Below are positions 1 to 7,969 of a stretch of 48,723 nt of DNA, piece by piece. Each line of letters begins with the position of its first letter. Position 1 is the first letter of the stretch. The notes below the pieces were generated by a model. The model made no database searches, had not been told where the DNA came from, and saw only the letters and a list, made by a program, of their open reading frames with translations. The translations under genes and the position numbers were made by a program. Source of the stretch: JAVBUY01 sp031552735 (GTDB taxonomy: Bacteria > Bacillota > Clostridia > Christensenellales > Aristaeellaceae); NCBI GenBank assembly GCA_031552735.1, contig JAVBMF010000064.1, positions 1 to 48,723 of the forward strand. The letters are read 5' to 3'.

Positions 1-126
1 AGATTCAAAACTCATTAAGAATCAACTGTCTGTCTCGCCGCTCTCCCCCCGAAGGGAAATCACGGCTTTTTCTCTCTTCCTGTATCGTTTTCAAGGATCG
101 CGCGCCCGCTCGTTTTGCGAGAGAGC
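1..126 (-). other. Leader of a 16S rRNA transcript (rRNA operon to the left)
   Basis: This stretch has no convincing gene. Read on the minus strand it follows a strong promoter (133-161). At 81-99 it carries a CTTGAAAACGATACA-like block that resembles the boxA-type antitermination leaders found just before 16S rRNA in Bacillota. A short CTCG/CGAG hairpin lies around 110-122. The 16S gene itself would begin left of base 1 and is not in the window. The identification is inferred from promoter, leader and the 5S gene at the other end. Confidence 0.6.
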
Positions 127-132
127 CTGTAT

Positions 133-161
133 AGAATATCATGCCACGTCGGTGATGTCAA
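133..161 (-). promoter_or_regulatory. Strong sigma-A promoter, probably for an rRNA operon
   Basis: On the minus strand TTGACA (156-161) is followed after exactly 17 bases by TATTCT (133-138). Transcription would start near 126 and run out of the left end. There is no open frame downstream, and the leader looks like an rRNA leader, so an rrn promoter is the best reading. Confidence 0.7.
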
Positions 162-299
162 CATTAAATCTATAGAAAAATCGCGTTGTTTCGGCAAGAT
201 AATATCTGTATCACACGCAAAAAACATACAATTACGAACACCTTTTTTGAAAATCGATTTATTGTTCGGATATTGATTGAGCGCACATGAAAAATGCAT

Positions 300-330
300 A
301 AAAAAACGCCCTTCTCTGCCGAAAAGGGCG
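300..330 (-). terminator. Terminator after phosphoglucomutase
   Basis: Minus-strand stem CGCCCTT/AAGGGCG (324-330 with 307-313) is followed by a T-run. It lies just after the stop codon at 345 and separates the pgm transcript from the rRNA promoter. Confidence 0.85.
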
Positions 331-344
331 AACGGAAAGAAAAT

Positions 345-2060
345 TTACGCCATCAGCGCCTGTGCTGCCTGCTTGAGCGATTCGTTCTGTTGCGCAGCCT
401 GTTCCGCGGTCGCGGCGCAGGTGTTCACATAGAGCTTGATCTTCGGCTCCGTGCCCGAGGGACGAATGCATGCCCACGCGTTTTGTTCCAGTTCGAAATA
501 CAGCACGTCCGACGGCGTGTAGCCCATTGGCGCACTCTTGCCGTTCTCCGTGCGCACGCCGCTCAGGTAATCGCGCACCGCCAGCACCTTCAGTCCGGCC
601 ATCTCCTGCGGCGGATTCGCGCGCAGCGTCCGCATGATTTCGCCCATGCGCGCCACCCCGTCCTTGCCGGGCAGCGTGACTGACACGCCGCTTTCGTGAT
701 AGTAGCCGTAGGTCGCGTAGATTTCTTGCAGGACATCATACAGCGTCTTGCCTCGGCTCTTGGCCCAAGCGGCGGCCTCTGCGATCAGCATGGAGGCGTT
801 GACGCCGTCCTTGTCACGCACAAAGGTGGAGGACAAGAAGCCGTAGCTCTCCTCAAATCCAAACAGGAACGTGTACGCACCGGTGTCCTCAAATTCCTGA
901 ATCTTCTCGGCAATGAACTTAAAGCCAGTCAGCACATCGAAGGTGGCGCAACCAAACGCGGAGGCGATGGCGCGCGCCAATTCGGTGGACACGATCGACT
1001 TGACCACCGCGCCGTTTGCCGGCAGCGTGCCCAGCGCCTTGCGGCTGGTCAGGATATAGTAGAGCAGCAGGCAGCCGATCTGGTTGCCGCTGAGCAACAC
1101 ATACTTTTCCTGATCATCCTTGACCGCTATGCCTACACGGTCGCAATCCGGATCGGTGCCAAAGATGCAATCCGCACCCTCCCGGTCGGCCAGCGCCATC
1201 GCCAGCGTAAACGCGGCGGGGTCCTCCGGATTGGGTACTTTAATGGTAGAGAAATTTGGATCAGGTAACTCCTGCTCCTTGACGACCAGCACGTTTTGGA
1301 TGCCGATCTCGCGCAGAATCCGGCGCACAGGGAGGTTGCCCGAACCATGCAGCGGTGTGTAGACGATCTTCAGTTGCTTGCCTGCCGTGGCCATCAGCTC
1401 GGGCTGCACGCTCAGTGTCTTGACGCGCGCAATGTACGCGTCGTCAATGGCCTGCCCGATGATTTCGAGCAATCCGCTTGCTTTTGCCTTGGCTTCCTCC
1501 ATGGGCAGGGCGTCATCGTAGTCGGTCGCGCGGATGCAGGCCAACACCTCATCGGCGCGCTCGGGCGGCAACTGCGCGCCGTCCTCCCAATAGACCTTGT
1601 AGCCGTTGTACTGCGGCGGGTTGTGGCTGGCGGTGATCACAATGCCCGCGATGGCTTTCAGCTCGCGCACCGCGAAGGACAGCACCGGCACCGGGCGCAG
1701 CGAATCAAATAAATAGGTATGGATACCCTGCGCGCACAGCACCAGCGCCGCCTCGCGCGCAAACTCCGTGGACATGCGGCGCGAGTCGTAGGCGATCACC
1801 ACGCCCTGCTTCGCTTGCGCGGCATCCCGGTTGATGTAGTCGGCCAAGCCGCGCGTCGCCTTGCGCACGTTATAGATGTTCATGCGGTTGGTTCCGGCGC
1901 CCAGCACGCCGCGCATGCCCGCCGTGCCAAAAGACAGCTCGGTATAAAAGCGATCCTCCATCTCCTTGGGATCACTCGCGATGGCTTTGAGCTCCTGAAT
2001 CGTCGCCGTGTCATCGGCAAAATGCGTGAGCCATTCCTGATAGCGCTCTTGATAGGTCAT
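345..2060 (-). CDS. pgm: Phosphoglucomutase / phosphomannomutase (alpha-D-phosphohexomutase)
   Basis: Interconverts glucose-1-phosphate and glucose-6-phosphate (or the mannose equivalents) in the cytoplasm, feeding sugar-nucleotide and cell-envelope synthesis. The 571-residue protein shows all four family sites in order: phospho-serine loop TASHNP (Ser145), metal loop GTDPDCDR (about 301-308), sugar-specificity loop GFEESYG (401-407) and the C-terminal phosphate loop RPSGTEPK. The frame is open upstream to 2093, but the ATG at 2060 is preceded by AGGAGGGG at good spacing, so I start there. It is a single-gene transcript with its own promoter region and terminator. The length and the GFEESYG loop fit the Bacillota PgcA-type enzymes. 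Substrate preference between glucose and mannose cannot be settled from sequence. Confidence 0.93.
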   Translation of the reverse strand: MTYQERYQEWLTHFADDTATIQELKAIASDPKEMEDRFYTELSFGTAGMRGVLGAGTNRMNIYNVRKATRGLADYINRDAAQAKQGVVIAYDSRRMSTEFAREAALVLCAQGIHTYLFDSLRPVPVLSFAVRELKAIAGIVITASHNPPQYNGYKVYWEDGAQLPPERADEVLACIRATDYDDALPMEEAKAKASGLLEIIGQAIDDAYIARVKTLSVQPELMATAGKQLKIVYTPLHGSGNLPVRRILREIGIQNVLVVKEQELPDPNFSTIKVPNPEDPAAFTLAMALADREGADCIFGTDPDCDRVGIAVKDDQEKYVLLSGNQIGCLLLYYILTSRKALGTLPANGAVVKSIVSTELARAIASAFGCATFDVLTGFKFIAEKIQEFEDTGAYTFLFGFEESYGFLSSTFVRDKDGVNASMLIAEAAAWAKSRGKTLYDVLQEIYATYGYYHESGVSVTLPGKDGVARMGEIMRTLRANPPQEMAGLKVLAVRDYLSGVRTENGKSAPMGYTPSDVLYFELEQNAWACIRPSGTEPKIKLYVNTCAATAEQAAQQNESLKQAAQALMA

Positions 2061-2093
2061 GCTGTCCCCTCCTGCTTTTGGCCACTCGTGCAC

Positions 2094-2132
2094 GGAAACG
2101 CTCTATTATTATGGAAACGTTCTTTTATTATA
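2094..2132 (-). promoter_or_regulatory. pgm promoter region with 19-bp tandem repeat
   Basis: A 19-bp unit beginning GGAAACG occurs twice in tandem on the plus strand (2094-2112 and 2113-2131), with 17 of 19 bases matching. Read on the minus strand, the distal unit supplies a TATAAT (2127-2132) and the proximal one a CATAAT, so the -10 region appears duplicated. No good -35 is visible. The block ATGGAAACGTTCTTT (2111-2125) matches the cre consensus WTGNAANCGNWNNCW at all but one fixed position. Confidence 0.5.
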
Positions 2133-2243
2133 GAGCAAATTCTGTTTTTTTTCCACCGTCAGCCGATTTTTTCTTTCCTAAATTTAGGCGCGTGCGGCGA
2201 GTGCCTCCGCGTAGCGTCTCCGCCCGCAGACTGCTTTTCGCAC

Positions 2244-2268
2244 AAAAAAAGCCCCCTCGGGGCTTTTT
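2244..2268 (-). terminator. Terminator of the sigma/anti-sigma/SIMPL operon
   Basis: Minus strand: AAAGCCCC, a short loop, GGGGGCTTTTTTT. It lies 11 bases past the stop of the SIMPL gene. The A-run on the other side could allow plus-strand use, but no plus-strand gene ends here. Confidence 0.85.
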
Positions 2269-2278
2269 CGCGCCTGCA

Positions 2279-3043
2279 TTACTGGATCGCAAACGTCATC
2301 GTCACATCAGCGCTGATGTCAATGCTGCCTGCCTGTATCTGTGTCTCCGCCTTGCCAGCAACCATGTCCATCGCATAGTTGCGATACACCGGACCGCTGC
2401 CGCCGCCCTCAGACAGCGTGACCAAATCGCCGAGCTGCTTGCCAGCCGCCTCGGCCATCCCCCGCGCCTTTTCCCGCGCGGCGGCGATGGCACTCGCCAG
2501 CGCGTCGGCATACAGTTGTTCGCGCGCGCTGGTGTCAAAGGTTATGCCGTTAATCTGGTTCGCACCGGCGGCGGTGGCCGCGTCGATCACCGCGCCAATG
2601 GTCGCAAAGTCGTCGATCTGCACTTGTAGCATGCTGTACACCTGATAGCCGGTCAGCTTCGAGCCGCCCATGCTGCCATAATCGTACATCGGGTTGATGC
2701 TGTAATCGCTGGTGCGCAGCTTGTCCTCGGCGATACCCGCCGCCTTCAGCGCCGCCACCACCGCTTCGGTGGTCGCGTTGGTCTGCTGCTGCGCCTTGGC
2801 CACAGTCTTGTCCTCCGCCACCACACCGATGGTCACGCGCGCCCGATCCGGCACGGCAGGCACGGTCGCGCTGCCGGTGACAGTCAATTGGCCTTTAGCC
2901 GGAATCATCCCCTCAATGGATGCCATCGTCTGCCCCATCAGGTCGCCCAGCAGGTTTTCCGGCGTGGGTTCGGTCGCCAGCGCGGGCAGCGCCAGCGCCA
3001 CACACAGCACCGCCGCCAGCCCAATACACAGTCTCGTTTTCAT
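2279..3043 (-). CDS. Secreted SIMPL (DUF541) domain protein
   Basis: A 254-residue exported protein of the SIMPL/DUF541 family, whose molecular role is poorly defined. Some members protect against oxidative stress or form envelope channels. Residues 1-23 form a clean signal peptide ending ALA. The family opening (VTGSATVPAVPDRARV) is near 54-69, and the long helical central region and closing TMTFAIQ are present. The start overlaps the control of the preceding gene: AGAAGGAGGA lies inside the last codons of the anti-sigma gene, which stops 3 bases upstream, implying coupled translation. As last gene of a sigma/anti-sigma operon it is probably an envelope-stress output, which is inference. Confidence 0.85.
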   Translation of the reverse strand: MKTRLCIGLAAVLCVALALPALATEPTPENLLGDLMGQTMASIEGMIPAKGQLTVTGSATVPAVPDRARVTIGVVAEDKTVAKAQQQTNATTEAVVAALKAAGIAEDKLRTSDYSINPMYDYGSMGGSKLTGYQVYSMLQVQIDDFATIGAVIDAATAAGANQINGITFDTSAREQLYADALASAIAAAREKARGMAEAAGKQLGDLVTLSEGGGSGPVYRNYAMDMVAGKAETQIQAGSIDISADVTMTFAIQ

Positions 3044-3046
3044 GAT

Positions 3047-4333
3047 TTACTCCTCCTTCTGCTCTATCCGCTGCTTGCGCTTTTTCCTGCCGCGCAGGAT
3101 GGCGCGCGCGATCAGTCCCACAATGCCCAGTGCTACCAGCAGCGGCGCGATGCCCACCACAAACAGCAACATGTCGCTGAGGAACGCCAGCATGCCATTG
3201 ATGGCATCAAAGAACGTTTGGGCGATGCGCTGGCCAAACGACGGCTTGGGCGGCAGGATGCGCGTGGTCTGGCGTGTCTCGGTCAGGGTGATGCTCACCT
3301 CGGAGTAGTCCACACGACTGTCCCAGCCGCGCAGCATTCCGGTCATCGAATCGATCTCGTACTGCACGTCGGCCAGCGCCTGCTGCAACTCGATCAAATC
3401 CGCCAGCTTGCCGGTGGTGCCGATCAGCTGCTCCAGATGTCCACGCTGCAAAATCGCGCTGTTCAGCCGCGCCTCTGTATCGGCATAGTGCTCGCTGATG
3501 TCCTCGGCGTCCTGATCGTTGCGCAGCACTGTGCCCACGCCGCTCACCCCGGTCAGGAACGCGTCGAGCTTGTTCGCCGGAATGCGCAGCGTCAGATAGG
3601 CGGTGCGCCCATATCCATTCTCGGCGGTAAACGGCTGTCCGCTGATGGATCGTCTGCCAGCCCAGCCATCGTTCTCTTTCACCAGCGCGTCGATTTTGGC
3701 CAAATCCTCGTCAAAGGTTAGGCTGGTCAGCTCGAATGATGCGGTGCGGATGATCTTCAGTCCGTTCGGCGGGCCGTACTCCGGCTCATCCGGGCTGGTC
3801 ACCGGCAGTACGCCGCCGCTGTACGCGGATGATTCGCCCGCGCCCGCCTGCGGTGCCTCGGTCTCCATCAGCAGCTCCGGCTTGGCAGCGCTCGGCTCCA
3901 TCGCCTTGCTCATCCGCGCCTGTGGCGCTACCTCATCGGTCGCCATATACAGCATATAGGGCGTGTTTTGTTGCCCGCCCCGGCTCAGCGCGGTGCCGAT
4001 CACCAGCACCAATGTGGCGGCGGCGACCCCCATCCACGCCATCGTTCGGCGCGTCGGCTTCCAGATAGGTTTCCTCGTCTTGGTCGTCTGCGGTTGTTCA
4101 TTCATGAACCGTGCCTCCTCCCGTATTGCCTGCCGCCATGCGGCGGCGGCGGTCGGTGGGACAGGCATCTCGTCGGCGTCCTGACAAGCCATGCGCCAGG
4201 CATCTAGCGCGCGCCGCTCCGCTGCGCAGTCGGGGCACGCGCGCACGTGCTGCTCCATCGCCTCAACCTGCTCTGGACCCAGCGTCCCGTCCAACCATTG
4301 GTTCAGGAGGGGTTTCACCTGCTTGCATGTCAT
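3047..4333 (-). CDS. Membrane anti-sigma factor: zinc-finger domain fused to DUF4349
   Basis: A 428-residue protein in three parts. Residues 1-36 hold a zinc-binding anti-sigma fold (Cys3, then HVRACPDC, the HX3CX2C pattern of ZAS domains) that would bind the adjacent ECF sigma factor in the cytoplasm. A hydrophobic helix near 93-112 crosses the membrane. The outer part (about 190-390) is a DUF4349 domain with coiled-coil-like helices, and a second membrane helix is followed by a basic tail. The ATG overlaps the sigma gene stop (TGATG), so the two are translationally coupled. DUF4349 proteins are usually free membrane proteins or lipoproteins; here the domain sits where a stress-sensing part would be. 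That role is inference. Confidence 0.82.
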   Translation of the reverse strand: MTCKQVKPLLNQWLDGTLGPEQVEAMEQHVRACPDCAAERRALDAWRMACQDADEMPVPPTAAAAWRQAIREEARFMNEQPQTTKTRKPIWKPTRRTMAWMGVAAATLVLVIGTALSRGGQQNTPYMLYMATDEVAPQARMSKAMEPSAAKPELLMETEAPQAGAGESSAYSGGVLPVTSPDEPEYGPPNGLKIIRTASFELTSLTFDEDLAKIDALVKENDGWAGRRSISGQPFTAENGYGRTAYLTLRIPANKLDAFLTGVSGVGTVLRNDQDAEDISEHYADTEARLNSAILQRGHLEQLIGTTGKLADLIELQQALADVQYEIDSMTGMLRGWDSRVDYSEVSITLTETRQTTRILPPKPSFGQRIAQTFFDAINGMLAFLSDMLLFVVGIAPLLVALGIVGLIARAILRGRKKRKQRIEQKEE

Positions 4334-4929
4334 CAGGCATCCCTCCCTTCGCTGTGTTGGACGGCTGACCGGGCAAAAAGTTCCGACTCTTCACGCAATA
4401 TGCGCGCAATTTTTTCCCGGGCGCGATGGATGCGCGATTTGGCGGTGCCCAGCGAGATGCGCAGGATGCGCGCCACCTGCTCATAGGACTCGCCCTGCAA
4501 GTCGCGCAGCACCAATGCGGCGCGCGCGTCCGGCTCCAGCTCAGCCAGCGCGCCGGACAGAATGCGCTGCCGCTCGTCCGCCTCCAGCGCCTGCTGGGGC
4601 GAAGGAGTCGGATCGCTCGGCGCGTAGCCCGCGTCCATCATCGCCTCCAGCGAGGGCGTCGCGCGCAGCTTTCGTTTGCGCAGCGCATCCAGACAAGCGT
4701 TGGCGGCAATACGGTATGCCCATGTGCCAAAGCCCGCGCGCGCCTCATACGAAGCAAGGCTGCGCCACAACCGCAGCATCGCCTCTTGCAGCGCGTCCTG
4801 CGCATCTTCGGGCACTAGCATCATGCGCACACACAGCGCGTACAGCCGCCGCTCATACGGCGTCACCAGCGCCTCAAACGCGTCGGCATCGCCCCGCTTT
4901 GCCCGGGCGATCAGGGTTTGCTCGTCCAT
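4333..4929 (-). CDS. ECF-family RNA polymerase sigma factor
   Basis: A 198-residue extracytoplasmic-function sigma factor of the RpoE/SigW type. Region 2 (about 21-90) includes the LQEAMLRLWRSLASYE helix and the GFGTWAYRIAANACLD segment of region 2.4. Region 4 (about 130-185) carries the helix-turn-helix QGESYEQVARILRISLGTAKSRIHRAR. The linker is short, with no extra domain. I choose the ATG at 4929 because GGAGG is 9 bases upstream; the in-frame ATG at 4935 would be only 3 bases away. It is co-transcribed with the zinc-finger anti-sigma gene, the usual arrangement in which the membrane partner holds the sigma inactive. A TATAAT (5006-5011, minus) lies upstream without a good -35. Confidence 0.92.
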   Translation of the reverse strand: MDEQTLIARAKRGDADAFEALVTPYERRLYALCVRMMLVPEDAQDALQEAMLRLWRSLASYEARAGFGTWAYRIAANACLDALRKRKLRATPSLEAMMDAGYAPSDPTPSPQQALEADERQRILSGALAELEPDARAALVLRDLQGESYEQVARILRISLGTAKSRIHRAREKIARILREESELFARSAVQHSEGRDA

Positions 4930-5040
4930 ACGCATGCACCTCCCCCTCGCACATCGTTTGTTCTGTCACAATCAACGTCGCGGCCGACGTACATCATCCC
5001 CGCATATTATAGCACGCCGCATGCCCGCGCGCATCCCTCT

Positions 5041-5054
5041 GTGAATCGCTTCAC
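5041..5054. promoter_or_regulatory. Palindrome GTGAA-TCGC-TTCAC between divergent promoters
   Basis: A perfect 5+4+5 inverted repeat lies 4 bases upstream of the trkA -35 box and about 30 bases upstream of the likely sigma-gene start site. Position and symmetry suggest a repressor or activator site. The binding protein is unknown. Confidence 0.4.
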
Positions 5055-5058
5055 ATCA

Positions 5059-5087
5059 TTGACAGCCCCCATTTTGCGCGCTATAAT
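5059..5087 (+). promoter_or_regulatory. Perfect consensus promoter of trkA-trkH
   Basis: TTGACA (5059-5064), a 17-base spacer and TATAAT (5082-5087) match the vegetative sigma-A consensus at every position. The start would be near 5094. Confidence 0.85.
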
Positions 5088-5092
5088 GGGCG

Positions 5093-5117
5093 GCAAGCGT
5101 TGAAACATCACGCTTGC
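5093..5117 (+). promoter_or_regulatory. Hairpin at the 5' end of the trkA mRNA
   Basis: GCAAGCGT (5093-5100) pairs with ACGCTTGC (5110-5117) across a 9-base loop, exactly at the predicted transcript start. It could protect the mRNA 5' end, or as DNA be an operator. Confidence 0.4.
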
Positions 5118-5160
5118 AGGATATTCCATACGTTTTGACAAGTAGCAGGAGGAAGCAACT

Positions 5161-6525
5161 ATGCGCATCGTCATTGTGGGAGACGGCAAGGTTGGCTACA
5201 CGCTGGCCGAGCAGCTTTCGCAGGAGCAGCATGATATCACCATCATCGATAAAAACGCATCGGCGTTGCGCCGCGCGGACGATGCGCTGGATGTGCTGTG
5301 CATCCAAGGCAACGGCGCCAGCATTCGCACCTTGCAGGAGGCTGGCATCGCGCATGCCGATCTGCTGATCGCCGCCACCACCAGCGATGAAATGAACATG
5401 GTCTGCTGTCTGATGGGTCGTCGGCTGGGCGTCCAGCACACCGTCGCGCGCATTCGCGATCCTGAATATATTGAGGAACTGCCGCTGCTTAAGCAGGAGA
5501 TCGGCCTCGACCTAGTCATTAACCCCGAAGAGTCAGCCGCCAACGAAGTCGCGCGCCTGTTGCGCTTCCCCAACGTGCACGCCATTGAGTCCTTTGCGCG
5601 CGGACGCGTTGAGATGGTCGCATTCCGTGTGCGTGCCACCGATCCGGTGTGCGACAAGCCGCTGTCAAAAATCGCGCTGCCGCATGGCGCCAGCATCCTG
5701 TTTTGCGCGGTGGAGCACGACGGCGAGGTGACGATCCCCTCCGGCGCGACCGCGCTGCACGCCGACGATATCGTGCACATCATCGGCCAGCCCACCGCGA
5801 CCAGCGCGTTCTTCAAGTATCTAGGCCGCAATCAGGACAAGGTGCGCCTGGCCATGATTGTCGGCGGCGGACGCATTTCCTATTATTTGGCGCGCGCACT
5901 GGTCGCCGACGGCATCGCGGTCAAGATCATCGAGATTGATCCGGATGTGGCGCACCGCATGGGCGACGCGCTGCCCGACGCGCTGATTATTCGCGGAGAC
6001 GGCATGGATCAGGCGGTGCTGCAAAGCGAAGGGCTGGAAAAAACCGACGCTTTTATTTCGCTGACCGACCGCGATGAGGAAAACCTGATGGTGGCGCTGT
6101 ACGCGCGCCAGTGCGGCGTGCCCAAGGTGGTCACCAAGATCAATCGCTTCAACTATACCGACATCATCCGGGAGATGGGCATCGACTCGGTGATCACGCC
6201 CAAGGCGATCGCCGCCAACCGCATCGTGCGGTATGTGCGCGGTCTGGTCAACTCGCAGGGTTCGGCCATTGAAACCTTGTACCGCATCATCGGCGGACAG
6301 GCCGAGGCCATCGAGTTTGAGGCCAAGGAAAGCTCCCGTCTGGTGGGGCATACGCTGCGCGAACTGCCGTTGAAACCCGGCGTGCTGATCGCCACACTGG
6401 CGCGCGAGGGCAAGATCATTATCCCGCGCGGCGACGACATCATCCACCCCGGCGACCATGTCATCGCCATCATCAAGGGGCTGTCGGTGGTCGATCTGGA
6501 TGATATTCTGGAGGATCAGAAATAA
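5161..6525 (+). CDS. trkA: TrkA potassium uptake regulatory protein
   Basis: Cytoplasmic gating subunit of a Trk/Ktr potassium uptake system. The 454 residues form two tandem RCK units: a Rossmann NAD/ATP-binding domain starting MRIVIVGDGKVGYTLAEQL with GNGA further on, then a TrkA_C domain, then a second Rossmann domain (MIVGGGRISYYLARAL at about 233) and a second TrkA_C. This double form matches TrkA rather than the single-unit KtrA. AGGAGGAA precedes the ATG. trkH follows after 3 bases, so the pair is one operon driven by the consensus promoter at 5059-5087. The N-terminal glycine motif is GDGKVG, close to the family GxGxxG. Confidence 0.93.
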   Translation: MRIVIVGDGKVGYTLAEQLSQEQHDITIIDKNASALRRADDALDVLCIQGNGASIRTLQEAGIAHADLLIAATTSDEMNMVCCLMGRRLGVQHTVARIRDPEYIEELPLLKQEIGLDLVINPEESAANEVARLLRFPNVHAIESFARGRVEMVAFRVRATDPVCDKPLSKIALPHGASILFCAVEHDGEVTIPSGATALHADDIVHIIGQPTATSAFFKYLGRNQDKVRLAMIVGGGRISYYLARALVADGIAVKIIEIDPDVAHRMGDALPDALIIRGDGMDQAVLQSEGLEKTDAFISLTDRDEENLMVALYARQCGVPKVVTKINRFNYTDIIREMGIDSVITPKAIAANRIVRYVRGLVNSQGSAIETLYRIIGGQAEAIEFEAKESSRLVGHTLRELPLKPGVLIATLAREGKIIIPRGDDIIHPGDHVIAIIKGLSVVDLDDILEDQK

Positions 6526-6528
6526 GCC

Positions 6529-7968
6529 ATGAATTACGCTATGATTTTTCGCGTACTCGGCTTTACGATGATGTACGAAGGCGCGCTCATGTCGCCCTCG
6601 CTGCTGGTATCGGTACTGTATAACGAGCATGACACCAGCGCGTTCTTCATCTCCATTGTCGGGTTGCTGCTGGGCGGTTTCCTGCTCAGCCGCATCAAGC
6701 CGCACACCCGCATCATGCACCCGCGCGAGGGCTTTGCCGCCGTCGGGCTGATCTGGATCATGATGTCTTTGTGCGGCGCGATCCCCTTTGTGCTGTCCGG
6801 CGCGATTCCGCACTATATCGACGCGGTGTTCGAGTGCGCGTCGGGCTTCACCACCACCGGCGCCAGTATCCTGACCGCCGTCGAGGGACTGCCCCACGGC
6901 GTGGTGTTCTGGCGCAGCTTCACCCACTGGGTGGGCGGCATGGGCATCTTGGTCTTTACGCTGGCGCTGTCGCCGGTGATGGGTACCGGCTCGGTGCATC
7001 TGCTCAAGGCCGAGAGCCCGGGCCCTGCGCCTGGCAAGCTGCTGCCCAAGCTGGGCAGCACCGCCAAGGTGCTCTACTTGATTTACTTTTTCATGACGGT
7101 CGTGCTGATTATCGCGCTGATGCTGGCCGGTATGCCGCTGTTTGACGCAATGATCCACGCGTTTGGCGCGGCGGGCACCGGCGGCTTCTCCAGCCGCAAC
7201 CTGTCGGTCGGCGCGTATCAGAGCCCGGCCATCGAGTGGATTCTGGGCATCGCGATGATCCTGTTCGGCGTCAATTTTTCAATCTACTTCCTGCTGTTGC
7301 AGCGCAGCTTTAAGCGCGCGCTGCTCAATGAAGAGCTTCGCTTCTACGGCATCATCGTGCTGGGCACCACCGCGCTGATCGCCTGGAACACCTGGGGCCA
7401 GTATGGCATCCATGCGATCCGCACCGCGTTTTTCCAGGTATCGACGATCATCACGACGACCGGTTACAGTTCGGTAGACTTCAACCTGTGGCCGGAGTTA
7501 TCGCGCGTGCTGCTGGTCGGATTGATGCTGTGCGGCGCTTGCGCAGGCTCCACCGGCGGCGGCCTGAAGGTGGTGCGCCTGCTGCTGCTGGGCAAGGATA
7601 CACGCCGCTCGATGGGGCAAATGATGCATCCGCGCATGGTGCGCTCGGTGAAGATGGATGGCAAGAGCATGGACGACGACATGCTGCACAGCGTGCTGAT
7701 TTTCACCGTGGTCTACTTCGCGCTGATTTGCTTTGGCACCATGGTCGTAGCGCTGGACAACTACGATTTTACCTCCACGCTGACCGCAGTGATCTCTTGC
7801 ATCAGCAACATCGGACCCGGTCTGGGCATCGTCGGTCCGATGGGCAATTTCTCGTCGTTCTCGTTCCTCAGCAAAACCCTGCTGACCGCGATGATGATCA
7901 TCGGCCGTTTGGAGATTTTCCCGATTCTGCTGCTGTTCTCGCGTGAAAACTGGCGCAAGGCCGCGTAA
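6529..7968 (+). CDS. trkH: TrkH potassium channel subunit
   Basis: Integral membrane, potassium-translocating subunit that pairs with TrkA. The 479 residues contain the four pore repeats of the TrkH/KtrB superfamily, visible as selectivity-filter turns TTTGAS (about 105), GTGGFSS (about 216), TTTGYSS (about 310) and SNIGPG (about 425). Each supplies the conserved filter glycine. The CAGSTGGG segment (about 341) is the flexible gating-loop region. The start lies 3 bases after the trkA stop, with GGAGG inside the trkA end. The next gene starts 1 base after the stop, so the pseudouridine synthase is probably in the same transcript. Confidence 0.93.
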   Translation: MNYAMIFRVLGFTMMYEGALMSPSLLVSVLYNEHDTSAFFISIVGLLLGGFLLSRIKPHTRIMHPREGFAAVGLIWIMMSLCGAIPFVLSGAIPHYIDAVFECASGFTTTGASILTAVEGLPHGVVFWRSFTHWVGGMGILVFTLALSPVMGTGSVHLLKAESPGPAPGKLLPKLGSTAKVLYLIYFFMTVVLIIALMLAGMPLFDAMIHAFGAAGTGGFSSRNLSVGAYQSPAIEWILGIAMILFGVNFSIYFLLLQRSFKRALLNEELRFYGIIVLGTTALIAWNTWGQYGIHAIRTAFFQVSTIITTTGYSSVDFNLWPELSRVLLVGLMLCGACAGSTGGGLKVVRLLLLGKDTRRSMGQMMHPRMVRSVKMDGKSMDDDMLHSVLIFTVVYFALICFGTMVVALDNYDFTSTLTAVISCISNIGPGLGIVGPMGNFSSFSFLSKTLLTAMMIIGRLEIFPILLLFSRENWRKAA

Positions 7969-7969
7969 C

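Noticed and set aside
60..299. 79-codon open frame at the left end, minus strand
   Set aside because: It lies across the rRNA promoter and leader and has no ribosome site.
5821..7158. Open frame of 445 codons opposite trkA/trkH
   Set aside because: Its composition is a shadow of the real genes, and it has no ribosome site or recognisable motif.
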